Below, one piece after another: positions 23,077 through 37,090 of a stretch of 64,000 bases of DNA (the first letter of the stretch is position 1; the number at the start of each line of letters is the position of its first letter). A program made the position numbers and the translations under genes. This DNA comes from Cardinalis cardinalis (Eukaryota; Chordata; Aves; Passeriformes; Cardinalidae), in assembly GCA_014549065.1 (NCBI GenBank), contig JACDOX010000008.1, positions 5,032,308 through 5,096,307 of the forward strand. Direction: 5' to 3'. The notes under the pieces are model-generated. The model saw only the letters and a program-made list of their open reading frames with translations, did no database searches and was not told the DNA's origin.

Positions 23077-26000
23077 AACACCTCCATCAACTGAATAGAA
23101 TGGATGACTATGGTCTGCCTAACACAGTGATTTGGGATTGGTGGAAAAGGATTGTNCCACTGCCACTTTGCAACTGTTACAGGCAAAAGGGTGACGGGCA
23201 ATGTGGCTGCTTTTACCTGGAGCACTGAAAGTTTTATTTGTTTTATGATATTTTGTCTTTGGCAATCCAGTGACCTCGCTGTCCNTGTGTATATGCATTT
23301 CCTAAGTTTGGGGGTTTTGGCTTTGGTTTCTTCCTTGGAACGTTGCTGCCTTAGATTGTAAACATTCATTGTGAGTGCTGAAATCTGATCCAAGAAATGT
23401 CTTTTTGCGTCTGTGGAATGATTAGTGTAAAAAACTTGAATTACTGCTGACAAAATGTTTACCTAATGGAAATCAGTATTATCTTCCTGGATTTGTAAGA
23501 GTGAGATCTTTGAAGGAAANGTCTGAAATGTTTAGTAAGAATTGTTGTTCATTGTTAGCTCAGTAAGTTTGCAAGCAGCTGAACAAATAGTTGAATTATT
23601 ATAAAATGGGTCTATAATTCACAGGTGAACTAAATGCTGCAAGGTACATTTGTTTGGGGATGTGAATTTTAAAAAAATTAAATAAACTGTTTATGAAAAC
23701 TTGTGAATAAGATACCAGTAAGGATTTTTATTTGGTTTCTGGTGGTCTTTTTGTCAAATCCAGAAACAGAGACCAAGACCAGCTTAAGTATTGTAATGCT
23801 CCCACCCAACATTTAGATTTTGATTTATTTAGATTATTTTGCCTTCTCAGGGCAGGTATTTCATCCGAATCCTGTGGCATGAAGTATATAGCTTGACTCC
23901 TGACTTCTCTTGACATTTTCCCCTCCTAACATGACTTTTGTTTATCCTTTTTAACAAATACCTTTTCTATTTTGTGAAATGAAAGAGGAGAGGTATAGGA
24001 ACTTAATTTCTTTCTTATTTCCAGTAAGATCAAGAGACTGAGGAACCTCAATGTGTTTTGAATTCATATTCTAGTTAAATGACTTCTTGATCCTGGAAAT
24101 TTTTCCAGACTCATCACAACAAGCAGATTTTCTTCTCTGTGGCTTCCNGGCTTGAAGTGGAAATGTGTAGCAAAGCACTTAGGCTCGTGTCCGAAGCTGT
24201 TCTCTGGATCTTGCCAGACACAGCAGGTCATGGTGCTCATTTAGGCTATTACTAATTGTTTACTTGAGACCACAGAAAATAGCTTGGAGCAGGGCAAGTG
24301 GTCTTGCACATTGGAAGAGCAACAAAGCCAGAAGAGAATGCTTAAAATTGTGNAGGTAGAGTCTCAGGCAAAATCAATGCTCAGGAAGGACAGGAGAGGT
24401 GGAGGAGTATGCTTTTTCCCATCAGATTATGCATTGACTCCGGCTCTAACTTTTAATATATTGTTCCTGTCAGAGTTGGGCATTTCCATTTGGTGTGACT
24501 AATGCTTTTACACTTTGTTTAACCTACCTCAGACTTCAAAACAATAAAAGCATGTCTGTGCTGAAGCAGGTAAAGCTTTCAGGAACTTTCACCCCCCTCT
24601 TGATGTCCTAATTAAAGCCAAAGTGCTCTTTTTCCCTTAGGTTCACACAGAAAGAAATAAATCTCCACAGAATTCTGTAGTGGGAATACAGATGTCATGT
24701 ATTGCTGTGGAAATTAGGTTAAGTAAAAGCAGGGGCTCTTGGCCTCTTTTATACATGTTTCTTAATTGTGACTTCTGTTTCTGCTCTTTGGGTCAGAGCA
24801 TGAGTAGCCAGGCTGTGGGTATGGAAATAGAAATTTATTTTTTACGTATTGCTGAAATAAAAGCTTCTCCTTGCTGAAAAATTAATTACTGAGTGTTCCA
24901 GCACCTTATAAGATATTTATATGTTCTCCTGAGTCCTGTCTCTTCCTGTTATCAAAGTGCTGTCTTGAGAGCAGTTCAGGCGAGAGAGCTGCTCAGCTGT
25001 GCTCCGTAGTCTTCCTCTCTGCCAAGGAGTCTCAAGACNGCTCTCAAAACCAAATAGATACTCTAGGGAAAGCATGAATATTAGATCACTCTGGTTTAAT
25101 CATTTGGGATACAGTGGCCTCAATTTATGCATCTGAATTTTGGGGCATTATGTAGTGGATTCTAAAATGTGTCTTCAACTTTTTAAATTGATAAATCAAG
25201 GGTTCTTAGAGGCATTGGAAATCTCAGATGGGTAATGCTTTTGTGGTACTGTTGTCCAAGGTCTATCTCCAGTGTATAAAGAATTTGATGGCACAGTTAT
25301 CTTGTACTTTAATGGCTTTTTGTAACCTTTTCATTGTGGGCTTTTCCCCCTTGTCTTTAAAACAGAGAGAAAAGAGTAATTTGTTGGATTTGCTTCATTT
25401 GGGAATGCACAGGATAAATGATGGTCTGATTAAATTGCGCCCTAGAGTTGCTCATTCTTAAAGAGGAAATACTTGCTAGTGTTAAATCTGTTACTTAAAC
25501 ATAATGGTTACTCCATTGCTGCAGCAAGGGCTCTCCCAGGACAGGCAGCTGAGGGAAGTGTGCGTGAAGCCCAATTAGAGCCTGTGCTGGTGTTCTCAGC
25601 TGCACCTTCAAAGTTACTGTCTTGAAACCTTATGTACAAGCACAGGGAAACTATGGTCAGTGGCTTTTCCTGCTTTGAGATGGTGTAGGGAATGTCAGCT
25701 TAGGACACGCACATTTTTTCTCTGCCTCCTCCAGTTTGTCTGTGCAAGAGGATCTTTATAAATAATTGTGGCATAAGAATAGGAGGATCCAAGAAGCTAC
25801 TTAGTCTGCATGTTTGTGGCTGATCTGTGTCCATCTGTGCCTGGTTTGGTTCCTGGGTGGTGTGTGGGTAAGCTGAGGACCCATTTTAAAGCTCACAGGG
25901 CTTTCAGCTTTTACAGAAGTGAAAATGTTTCAAGTCTTTGGGAAGAAAAAAGCTGGTACTGTTTGTCTGTATGCAAGACAGTAATACTAACAGCATCAGT

Positions 26001-28249
26001 ACTGCTGGTAATCTGACTCTGTCAACAGAGCCTTTGAGAGCAAAGCTTTGAAGAAATAAATGCAAAAAGCTTGTGTGGCAGTCTCTGAGTGGTGAATGTG
26101 CTGAAGGGCATTTGAGGAATTTGACGTCATGATGATGCTGGAGACAGAGAGTGGCTTTTTAATATTGGGAATGGGATGGAAGGTTTGATATTTTGATCAG
26201 GGTAAATAAACTGTCTTCTGCCTTCTAAACCACTTGTACTTTTTCTTCCTCTTAGTGCTATCTCTGTTTTGACACCCGCATTTAAAGTTACAATGTTTTT
26301 ATTTATGATTTAGGTTGTTTGTGCAAAAACCACATTTGGGTACCTTGTTGTGGCTGATCGAACTAATATTTCTCACTTCAAATTTTCAATATGAAGCTAC
26401 AGATGAAATTAGGCATGTGGTGTTCCAGCTTATTCTTTGTTTCCTCACCTTCTTTTTTATTGTAATGATTTTGGGAGTGCTGAACTAATTAAAGTGGTCA
26501 GTCTTTTAGTATGTAGTTTAGTCTAGAAAAAATGAATATCATGCTTCCACCCACTCTAATTTCAGAGAAAAGTATATTAGTGGTAATAATGTTAAAAAAA
26601 TCAAAGCTAAGTTTGCTGAATTGGATGTATCTCTATAGAATGGGGTTTCTTTCTAAATCATGGGTTCAAATTGCAATGAAATAAATACCATAATGTTTCT
26701 NGAGACTTTACTGTAGATAATAATTTCATAGACTAGTGAAATTCAGCCACTCTTGCTTGAGTAAGTACAGAGCTCAGAGCTAGAAGCTGCTTAATATTAA
26801 AAGCTGAAGAAGTATTCTGTGTGTGAAGATGCTGTAGCAAGATCCAGCTGGATTAGAATGTAGTAACTCAAATTGGAATTTCTCCCAGATGCTGGGACTG
26901 ATACGTTTGCTATCATTCAAATGTAAGTATTCAGTCAGTAGCTGACATTAAAGTCTTAGAGATGCCTTAATACTTTACTAAGCAAGGGATTTGATCTTAC
27001 CCAGTGTATTACCAGCATATCTTCTGAGGCACACCACATCTACTTTGGACTTCTCCCATCTACTAATTGGACTTGTCCTTGCAAAAATGCTAATTCAGAT
27101 TGAGTTGTCTTTAGGATCGTTTATGGCTCTACCCAAAAACTGTGAGTCACTGGATGTANTTCCCTTGCCTTCCGCAAGCTTTTGATTGGAACTTGTGCTG
27201 CTACAAATGAAAAAAGTCACTGGATTTTGCCTGAAATATTTTTTTTCAATGAAGAAACATATGTTTGTGTATGTGTGTTTTGATGTTTGCTGAACTATAT
27301 TTATTCTTGAGTGGCAGCTGGAAGTGAAAAGAACAAGTGAAAAATCAAAGTCTGCTTTTACCAAGAGACCATCTTGGCTATGGTAGGAACTGGAATATTC
27401 TTGTGTGTTTTTTAAAGTTAGAGCAATATGAATATTAAAACTTGAGTCCTGCCACCACAAGGAAGGTAAAGCAGGTTCAGTGGAAAGCTTCATGCCTGAA
27501 AGCACAGGCTACCAAGGTGATCAGGAGNCATATGTCCCATGAAGGCACGCTGTGGGTGCTAGGTTGTTCAGCAAGAGGAAATCCAGCAGCAGCCTGCAGA
27601 GGATTGAGGAGTAATCAGACTTGAAGAAGCCAAGCACTTCTCAGTAAAGCCAGATTATCTAACAAAACATGGGCTGGCAATTACAGTTTAGGAAGCTGTG
27701 NTTGAATGCCAGGGAGAGAAAAATTGATTAGAAGGGCCGTGCTGCACTTGACTGTGTGTTACCAGAGGAGCAGGATGTGATGTCTGAGGAGGTTTTCTGA
27801 CCATGGCTGNCTGTTCTGCAGGTGAAAGGCCCTCCTGTCCTCCCTTCAGCCAGCCTGGTTCCCTGGGTGNGCATCTGAAAATGGGCAGAAGTGACTTGAG
27901 AAAATAAAGTCTGTGGCACCTTCTGCTACATCTTGACTATTCTGTCTCACCTTGTGGGAGGGGTTGGCAGCTGCTGTGTCATTCAATTACATCATTCTAA
28001 TTTGCTTCATATAATAAAATTAGTTTGATTATTGAATTCTTCTAGATGTGTCCAGCAGTAGTAAAACTTCTTTCCATAATTTTGCAGCAGAAGACTGGGA
28101 GATTTTTTTTTTCAGTTATATAAGCTTAAATCCTCTATATGCAATTTCTGAATATTAATATGGTAGAAAGTTAATCAGAAAAGGAAATTTAAGAGTAGTA
28201 ATCATTAAACTCTTAGATATAAGCAGTATAGGAAATGTCCTCTTTTAGT

Positions 28250-28390
28250 AAATGCCGTATACATATGGGCAATATTCATATTTTGCATGTAAAACATAAA
28301 AGTGTGTGCATATATATGTGTATAGCATGCATTTTATATGCATAGAGTTTTGCATAAGTGAAGAATATGAATATATGTATAGGATTTATC
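28250..28390. repeat. AT-rich alternating TATG/CATA region
   Basis: Repeated ATATG, CATATAT, TGCATA and GTGTGCATATATATG words over about 140 bases; an irregular pyrimidine-purine alternation rather than a clean microsatellite. Confidence 0.6.
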
Positions 28391-29991
28391 ATATATGAAA
28401 AGAGATGGAGAANTATCCTGTGATGTAGGTAGCAGAGAGAAATTTCACAGATCTGGGATTCTGTTTTTCTTTCTTACTTTAGTTCAGTTGCCTTCAGTCC
28501 AGTCAATGAAAACTATTAAAAGTACTGCTTTTCCTGTATCATTCCCATCCTCTCTCAGTCACGACTTCTTGCTAGCACGGTTTGCCTGAAGATAACTCAT
28601 GTTTGGTTTTTGAGAAGGCTTTGGCATTTATTTCTGTTCTGATGCCAAGGAAAACCAAGACACTATAAAAATATCAAAAATGAAATGAAGATGCTCCTCT
28701 AGAGTCACCATATTGGAATGAAAATAAAGTCATAATCGTATTGCATGAAAGCATTTTTCCGCACTTATGCGGTATAATCTGATGAACCTAAGGTAACAAT
28801 AACATTGCTGTAAATTTTGAAGAATCCGATAACTGCCTAGGTGACTGCTCCACCCTAACTGCAGCTTGCCCCAGTGCCTGGTCTGGTTTCCATTAGCCCT
28901 GCAGGCAGGCACTTGGGAGGAGCCCAGGGTCAGCACTGCAGGAGAAGCTCTGTCTACTGGCACAGCCCCCTCATTGTTTTTAATTACCAGTATAAATCTT
29001 TATTAATGAATTGAAGANGTTGCTCACTATATTTGTATCTTTCTGTGTCTCAGCAAGCTAAATCTAGCTTTTAACCTGTTGGTTTGCTCTGTCAAAGCTA
29101 AGCTACTCAGTTTGTGCTGCATATATTTTTTTGCTTCTACAGCTTCTTGTCTGCANCCTCTTCACTTCATTTTTTTTTCATCTGATAATTCTTTTTGCCT
29201 TATCTTACTTAGGCTAAAAGTCTTAAATTCTAAAGGATTAAGAAAATCCACAAAACAAAAAAGGCAAAACTGAAAACAACTCTGCAGAAGTCTGGTAGCA
29301 TTACTACATCCCCTCTGGCATATTTTCTGCCTATTCTTTATAAGAGGAATGTCCTTTCTGCCTGTGNCTGCGCAGCACTTACCCTGATGGCCCCTGACTT
29401 AAACTCAGTCCTTGTTCCAAACTGGGGAGAAGGAGCCCCATCCCAAGGGGAGACACTTATAATACTTTAATTACAACTGTCTTGAAAAATGATAGTAGCA
29501 TTTGCCTTCTGATGGATCGTAATGTTTTTTGTTACTTGAGATGCACATATGGTCTANCATGTAGATGCAATTTTTAAAGCAAAACAAAGTGTTGTTGTAT
29601 TCCTATAGAAGTAGAAATCAAATGAAAGTCTAACTGAAATCCTGATTTTAAAAATAGATTGTATACTCTTTACTACACAAATTTAAAACATAGCTAGTTT
29701 GACCATCTGTCTGCTATGTAGAGTTAACAGAAATCTGAAAATTTAATTATCTTTGTGTTTTGAATAACTATGATTTGTGGAACTGTTTAAAGCCAGTAGA
29801 GCAAACAGTTATGGCTTACTGGGATTGACTGTATTTCTGAACCAGCCTTTTGGCTTGTGGAGCTGCCCTCTACCAGCTATCTCCTCTTCATCATCCCTAG
29901 TGCTTAGCAGCCAGCAGGTATGTGTACTCCACTAGGTATTAAATATTCTTAAATATTCTGCTGAGTCCTTGCTCTTCAGGGGCAAATAGTG

Positions 29992-30018
29992 TATATATAT
30001 ATATATATATATATATAT
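29992..30018. repeat. (TA)13 microsatellite
   Basis: Thirteen uninterrupted TA units. Just before it (29939-29960) the word TTAAATATTC occurs twice in direct order. Confidence 0.95.
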
Positions 30019-33000
30019 TTGAGATTATATATTTTATAATTCCAAATGAAAACTTGTGCCCTAGAAGAAGCTAATAAATGTTTGGACTGGGCCTGAACTG
30101 CCTTGAAGTGTACAAACAGAAAGAGGAGACAATGCCATGTTCCAACACCTGCTTTCTGTTTTTCTTCTTCGAAGTATTAAAATATTGGTGGAAGTTGCTG
30201 CTGTGGCAGTGTTTGAGTTTAAAGTCCTNTGATTAAACATCTGTGAGTTTTTCTTCTTTTGAAGTTTGCCTTCATGTTTGTTTGTGTTTTACAATAGATG
30301 GTTAATTTCAATTTCCTACCAGTCCATCAGTCTCCTCTGTGACTGACAGATCCAGTGATTCACATGGTAACTCAGGTGTTGNAGTGTTGGTGTTACACTG
30401 CCTCTGATTTACACAATGACAACCCCATCAAATCAGGACATTCTGATTAGCACTTGCTTAATGAAATGGAAATATGNGTTTTTCTTACTTACCCTCTCAG
30501 TGTTAGACTCCAAGCAATTATAGGGATATTGAAGGCTGTATATANAAATGTGTTGAATTGTTTATTTTTACCAGTGTGATTTCTTCCTGTCCTGACTAGC
30601 TGTCATTTTTGCTCCATTTGAGGAGAAAGAAACAGTGTCAAATAACTAAATCAGAGGAGAAAATGCAAAACCTGATGAAGTGTTGTTTTCAGGCTTCTAG
30701 AGTGGTGTTTATAATTCTGTGTAGAGTCATTTGAAAGATAAGACCTTCAATTTTCATGATTCAGATGGCTATCAATACTGCCGTTTTCTTGGAATATGTT
30801 TAAGTACCTAAACCTGACCCCCACCCACTTTGATTTGGTGATGAAACAGCTTTAACATTACTTTGTTACAGACTTGCAAGCTAGTGAACTCAAGCACTTC
30901 CCTGTTTTGGTCATTAATCTTAGAGAAAATGTTTCCATTGTCAAGGAGATCAGTATTTTGTTTTAATATTTATAGAAAGGCTTCAATAAATCACTTAAGA
31001 ACAGAAAATTGAAGGAATTTTAAGAGAGTCATGGGTAGATCCATTTTACAACTTTAACAGAGTTTACTGAAGATTGCAGTTTTATAGTCTACATTACATA
31101 AGATCATTATTTTAAAAATAATGACATCTTTGTCTCTATTGCCCTAATTTACCTGAAATCGTATTATAGTGTAACTGTAGGAGATTTCTTAACAATGTCT
31201 TAAAGACAACAATGAACTGCAGGCAATTTTTTTATTTACTCCAATCTAATGAGTCTGAATTTACCTCAGAAGAACCGTCGCAGGCAAATTACCTTTCCAG
31301 CAATGGTTTGCCTCTCATCTTGTCTCAGTCATCCTTAAAGGAGAGATCTTGGCAATTGAACTGCAGAGCATATTCTAAACTCTTTGGGCATCACCTTAAA
31401 CCAGTGGTAGAGAAAAAGAGATGAAAATTTATCCGGTAGCCAGAATTTTACAACAGGACTCTGAAAACCTCAGCCCCTAAGTTTTTATTTAGATATCCAG
31501 GTATNGTAAAGAAGTGATGATTTGGAGATCTAATTGAGTTTAGAAAGAAGACTCTTGAGTGTTGTATTTAAAAATCAGAACACTTTAAGGTCCTGAATAC
31601 TTAAAATCTCCTCNAAGTTTAAATCAATGCTTTAAAATTGACAAATGCAAATAAAGACCGTGCTTATAANAATTGAGCTGCCTAACACAAATAAAATACA
31701 CAGAATAAAAAAATGGTGCAAGGGAAAGCATTTTCTTAGAGTCAAAGAGAGATGTCAGGATGCAAGATTCAGATGGTGGATACTGTATTACTTGGCTGAG
31801 ATGCGTGACATCTAATGACATCTTACGGTTATATTGATTATTTTATTGCTTCTGCCAAGGAGCAACAGTGTTCTTGCCTGGTTTCTTGCTGAGCAAGCAG
31901 ACTCAGTATGANATGTACATCCCCCCTTTTATTTCACCCTTTGCTTTTGTTACTTATTCTTTGCTCTTATCTTCTCAACCAAACAAATGCATAAGGACCT
32001 CAAACTTGTTAAAAGGGGAGAGGAAAGCCTGAAATACTAACAAGTTTTAAGATCTTTAAAGTTTAAGTAAAAGAATGGCATTTTTAGCATATTCCAAGAT
32101 TTCTATCATCAGATCAAATGCAGTCTAGTTTGTTCTCTGCTNATGTCTCAACACTGCCTGATCTCAGCCCCACCAAGGCCATGACAGCACTGCCAGTTTT
32201 TGTTCTATTCAGTTATTGCTTGTGTCACTGTGGGAACTGTGTCATTGCAATTTTTTGGCTTGTAGTTTTCTTCCAAAGATGCAAAGATGGGTCTTGGAGA
32301 GACCTAGAAGTGGCACTGCCCTGATTTGAAAGTCTTGACTTTGGCCTCATTGTTTCCATTCAGAGGCCTGGGTGTAATTTGGGGATTTGCTAGGATACTC
32401 TGNCGGGGTCTGGGTGAGGAAAGGAGGATTCATTTATCTTGTATTCTCTAAAGTTCCTTGTGCTTCCAACCTNGTCTTTCATGGTGAGGAAAATGGCATT
32501 TTCATCTGCCATTGGCAATCTCTAAAAATAGAAAGGTCTATTCTGGAAGCAGAATTTCTTAAATTTCTTTTGCTTATGTGTCTTTTGGTGATACTTCTTT
32601 TAGGCTTTTGAGATGGAAAATGGACAAAGCAAAGAAACTCAATAATAAAAAAAANTCTTGTGGATCTACATCCTGTTTAATGTTGATGGAAGCAATTTGA
32701 GAGGAACCAATCATGATGTCAAAAATCTCTTCCACTAGAAAGGTGATAAGCTGTAGCTGAAAATGTGTCTGCATGTATTTGACCCTGGTTTCTTACAGCA
32801 ACAAGTCTTTTACAGAATTCTCATTGTGGAGCTGAGAATCCTAATCCTTCCTACATCAAACAATGAACAAATCTCTGTTCAAATACCATCTGTCATCTTC
32901 AAAAATACTGCCTCCAAATAGTTTATACTGTGCTGGATGTGCCATGAAGAGTGGAGGGAGCTGGTGGAAAAAGAGGGTGGAGGGAGAAGATTAGCCTTTG

Positions 33001-34733
33001 TCTGCTGTCTGAAGAAAACAACAAGTCCTGTGGGACAGTGTTCACAGGGGTTCTTGGACGAGGGAAGAGATGAGAATGTTGACTCCATGTTCAGAAGGCT
33101 TGATTAGGGGATTTTATGATATATATATTACATTATAACTATACTAAAAAGAAATAGAAGGAAAGGTTTCCTCAGAAGGCTAAGCTAAGAATAGAAAAGA
33201 ATGATAACAAAAGGCAGCTTTCTCAGACTCTGAGATAGCTCGGTCTTGATTGGCCATTAATTATAAACATCCAAGATGGGCCAATCACAGATGGACCTGT
33301 TGCATTCGACAGCAGCAGATAACCATTGTTTATATTTTGTTGCTGAAACTTCTCAGCTTCAGCAGGAAAAATCCTAAGAAAGAATTTTTACAAAAGATGT
33401 CTGNNACAGTCCTGCACTGCATTTTAAGGGAAAGAATAAGGATTTTGTAAAATAGGTCAGAGATGTATTTAATTTTAAAAGGCTTGGGTTGAGAAAGGAG
33501 AGAGTATAATATTTTCCATAATGGCAATCAGGTAACCCTGAAATGTAGTGGTTATGAAATAATTACACCCCAGAGGGATTAGAGGCATCCGCCGTTGCCT
33601 GTTGCATTGTAATGCCTCAGGGATGTGATTAACTTATGATAATTAAAGCTCTTATAGTGGAAATACAGTATGAACACAGAGTCTGAAAAAATGTCAGGGT
33701 TGTGGCTCAGTACAATGTCTGATGTTCATGTTAACCTGTGCTGTAAACACCCACTTTCTTTATACCTGTTTCCTTGNTGTTTGACCCTTAGTGGGTGGCA
33801 TCAGTATGTTTTTTGGGACCCAAGTGATTGTTGAGTGCCTTGGATTGCATTAGTGTGGTGCTACTGCCAGAGTGATTATTCAAAATGCAGATACCCTTCA
33901 TAAGAACTCTAATAGCTTCCTGCTTGCTGGTTCTAGACAGCATGGAGGTGGGGATCATACAGTGTGGTCTTCAGAATGGTAAAGCTATGGAAGGCATGTA
34001 TTCTGCTTAGGAAGGACGATGTCTGGATGGCTCTAACTTTTGTAGAGTTTAGTTGGTACTAAGCCAGAAACGTCCCCATTCTCATTTACTTTAATCCAAT
34101 GTTAGTGCGTGTCCCTCTCCATGTACAAACCTATGAAACATGTTGCTGTGTACTCTATTTACCAAAAGTGCTCCCATCAGTTTTATTTCAACTCTGAGGA
34201 AATTATTCCAAAGAAAATAGTTTAATTTTTCAAAATATTATGAATGCTAAAACCAAGGGAACTTGTCTTCGCAATATAAATGAGGATAGTAAGAAATCCA
34301 AGCACTGAGAATTTATTTTAGGATTAGTCCCAACCTAAGTATTATGCTCCCTTTTTGTAATTTTGTATAATCCATTTGAAAATTGGATAAACTCATCTAA
34401 GACAAAGAAGTTAGCATGCAACAAGAGTACTGATATCAAAAGGATTGGCATTTAAACAATTTTCTGGATTTTTTCCCCTAGGTAATTCATAGACCCTTCT
34501 TGAAAGTTCCTTTCTACTTCNTAAAAACTGTGTATCTGAAATATGAGAAGAAGAATGCAGTTGTCTCAAAGTACAAATTTTCTATATGTGAAATTCTGTG
34601 AAATGCTTTTTCTGTTTTTACATTTGCGTTGCACCAAAGACTCTAAACCCTGTCATCAGCACAACAGAAGTGCAGTGGGCATTGGCAGTGACTTTATTCA
34701 TATGGTGTTGCAGTAAACTCTTCTGAAGAGGCA

Positions 34734-34796
34734 TCTTAGTAGCTTTTACAACTTGCTTTTACAACAAAAGCAATCTTAGTTGCTTTNACAAAAAGT
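34734..34796 (+). repeat. Imperfect short tandem repeats, GCTTTTACAA
   Basis: The word GCTTTTACAA appears twice and a third time with an N (GCTTTNACAA), and CTTAGT precedes the first and third. The middle part also folds as TGCTTTT-ACAAC-AAAAGCA. It looks like local slippage. Confidence 0.7.
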
Positions 34797-37090
34797 GATG
34801 TATTACAGACTAGGTAGTGGTGCAAGACATGTCTTACNTATGTGTTTTAACTTCCTCAGCTGTGTACTAGTGGTTTAGGATTTTTGTGNCTTAAGCACAG
34901 TGGCTATTGTTTGTAGTATTGAGGGCAATAGCAGGTTTATCAGGAGCATGTACGGCTCAAGAGGATAGTGTGGGGTTGGGCTGCTCCCTCAAAGGCTATC
35001 AGTAGGATGACCATGAACATTTGATGTTCTCTGCCAGATGTAGCAGTTGGCTTTGTTGGCACTGTGTCACGTGCTGAGCTCTGCCTGCTGGTCAGACCTT
35101 ACGGGTGACTTCTTTGGTGAAGGATGTCTGTTGTGAAGCTGTCATCTACTNAGAGAGAAATAACTGATGGTTTTCTTGTAAGGCTGAAGATGCACTGCTT
35201 GTGTCTGCTGACCTCTGCATAACCTGCTGAGGATGGGGTAGTCATGCTTNGTAAGTTACAAGATTTACTTATTACTTATGCTTCAGATGTGGGCTAATTT
35301 CCCGGTGAAATCTGTGTAAGCAAGATTCAAGCTTAGATGCTTTTGACTACTGCCAAGTTAACAATACTTACCTCATTCACACACGTTTTTGTGTTTCAGT
35401 TGTTAGTGGATTTATCAAGAATGTGTTTTTAGAGATGTGCAGTATTACCAAAGGTGAAACCTGACTGTCTTTATGTTACATAGCCTTTTCCCTTGATCTA
35501 ATTCAGTACTCTGACATGAATATATCATTAANTATAACTAGACTTATGCATGTCTATGCAAAACAATGTTTCTATGTTTATTTGTGTTTATTAACTACAA
35601 CGTGAGATATCCATTGTTTTTGAACAGACATTTGTATCTATTGTTTGTCTTTGGCATGGCAGTACATCCTTAATTTGTGGATTGGTTGGGTACATAATAA
35701 GCCTTTCTCTCCTTGAACTGTAGTAATCCCAGATTTTAAGTCAAGGCTTTAAANATGGCCTGGTAGTCACACTTTGGTGATGAAATGTTGAGGAAAGTGT
35801 CTATGATGTTGCAAAACCTGCTGACCTACATCTAAATTTGTCTTTTCTCTGCTTGTNTAGAAATGCTGAAGTTTTATAGGGAGCTGATCAGTCTCTCCTT
35901 ATTATCCTCTTAAATGCTTTTAACTGGACTACTGTTCATCACTTGGAGAGCTAAGTCAGGAAACTGCAGTAGGGTCTGCTTATATCTTGGAGGTGCCCTT
36001 GGTGTGATGAGCTGACATTTGGACCTCATATTGTCAATGAGAGAAGTGACAACTGCTGTATACNTGCACTTTACTCTGGACGTACTTTTGTCCTTCAACT
36101 TGAGGCTTTCAAGTTGGTTTGGTTTATGTTGCCTGTGGAAAGCAGCATTAAGAGAGAGCTTGCATTAGTGCTTATTATGCCCAGTTGAATGCTGAAGTAA
36201 GAGGCAGCAGACTTAAATTTCTGTTGTTGCCATTTCTACCACTGATCAGCTTAAACATCTTCAGGAAGTGATTTCATTTGTTTTCTTTCTGTTTTCTTAG
36301 ACCTTTCCNTAGACTAAGTGTGAATTGTTGTGAGTTAACTATTGAGAACTGTTCTTTTGTAATACTAGTCTTACCATTTGTTTTTACTGAATCACCACAA
36401 GATTCAGCATTGTGAGAGCCAAGTCCTTAGAAGGGAATGTTTAGGTTTGAATAGGAATGAGCATAAACAGCAACTTATAGTTACTTTACAGAGCTGACCT
36501 ATTGAATTCAGAAACAGATCTGAGCACAAAAATATTAAACAAGTGTAGAAGTGGGTTTATATTGCAAGTAGTATAGTTATGTTCTTAGGAAACAATACAA
36601 AGCTGTACTTTTGACCGCCCAGCTGGATACTTCTGTATCAGATANAAATTGAAGTTTCTGGCATTTAATACCATGCTCAGAAGTGTGCTGCACTCAGAAT
36701 AAATGTTACTGCTGCTCTTTGGACTGCAGCAGTTAGCATTTCTAAATCTTGAGTAAGGTATGCCCCTAATGACAGAGCACTCAATTCTGGCTAAGCTTGG
36801 CAGGTTTTCTGTTTGATGGAAAACTGGGTTGCCCAGAGCTCTCTAAATATTTGCTAGCTGGGGATCAGCGAGCAGTGAGCGGTGCCAAGGCGTTCGCTGA
36901 TGGGAATGAACGCTGCCATACAGGCATGGGAGATGGAGCACCCAGCCAGGAGGGGCTGGTGCAGTCCAGTAACCGTGTTTCCAGTCTATCAAGAGCTACA
37001 AATGAAGCCCCGTTGTAATTTTGATAACTTCGTACTCTGGTTTTTGCTTCCCATGAATGTAGATGCCAGCAACCTACCCTGCAGGGATAT

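Larger units (their letters stand above)
21701..28729 (+). other. RGS6: RGS6 second intron, non-coding
   Basis: Intronic DNA with no supportable gene. It contains an A/C-rich tract at 23012-23076, a mixed region richer in G and C at 27440-27960, and an AT-rich TATG/CATA region at 28250-28390. Open frames of up to 147 codons on the minus strand (23010-23453) run through the simple-sequence tract and look accidental. Confidence 0.6.
28730..37090 (+). other. RGS6: RGS6 second intron, non-coding
   Basis: Intronic DNA without a recognised exon. It includes possible conserved blocks at 28741-28860 and 33580-33740, a (TA)13 microsatellite at 29992, a 10-bp AT palindrome at 31104-31124, a three-copy short repeat at 34734-34796, and a CpG-bearing hairpin at 36864-36901 just before a CR1 element. 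Confidence 0.6.

Noticed and set aside
23010..23453. 147-codon minus-strand frame
   Set aside because: It runs through the A/C-rich tract and contains Ns; no family resemblance.
27095..27505. 136-codon minus-strand frame
   Set aside because: No domain, no splice context, one N; fits chance in AT-rich intron DNA.
31104..31124. 10-bp palindrome TCATTATTTT-A-AAAATAATGA
   Set aside because: Made almost entirely of A and T in an AT-rich region; expected by chance at this length more often than the other inverted repeats.
36863..36880. Frame encoding GDQRAV, resembling the start of human RGS6 as I remember it (MAQGSGDQRAV)
   Set aside because: No start codon, splice sites or RGS6 sequence follow it, and the real first coding exon is at 10895. 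The six-residue match is best taken as coincidence.
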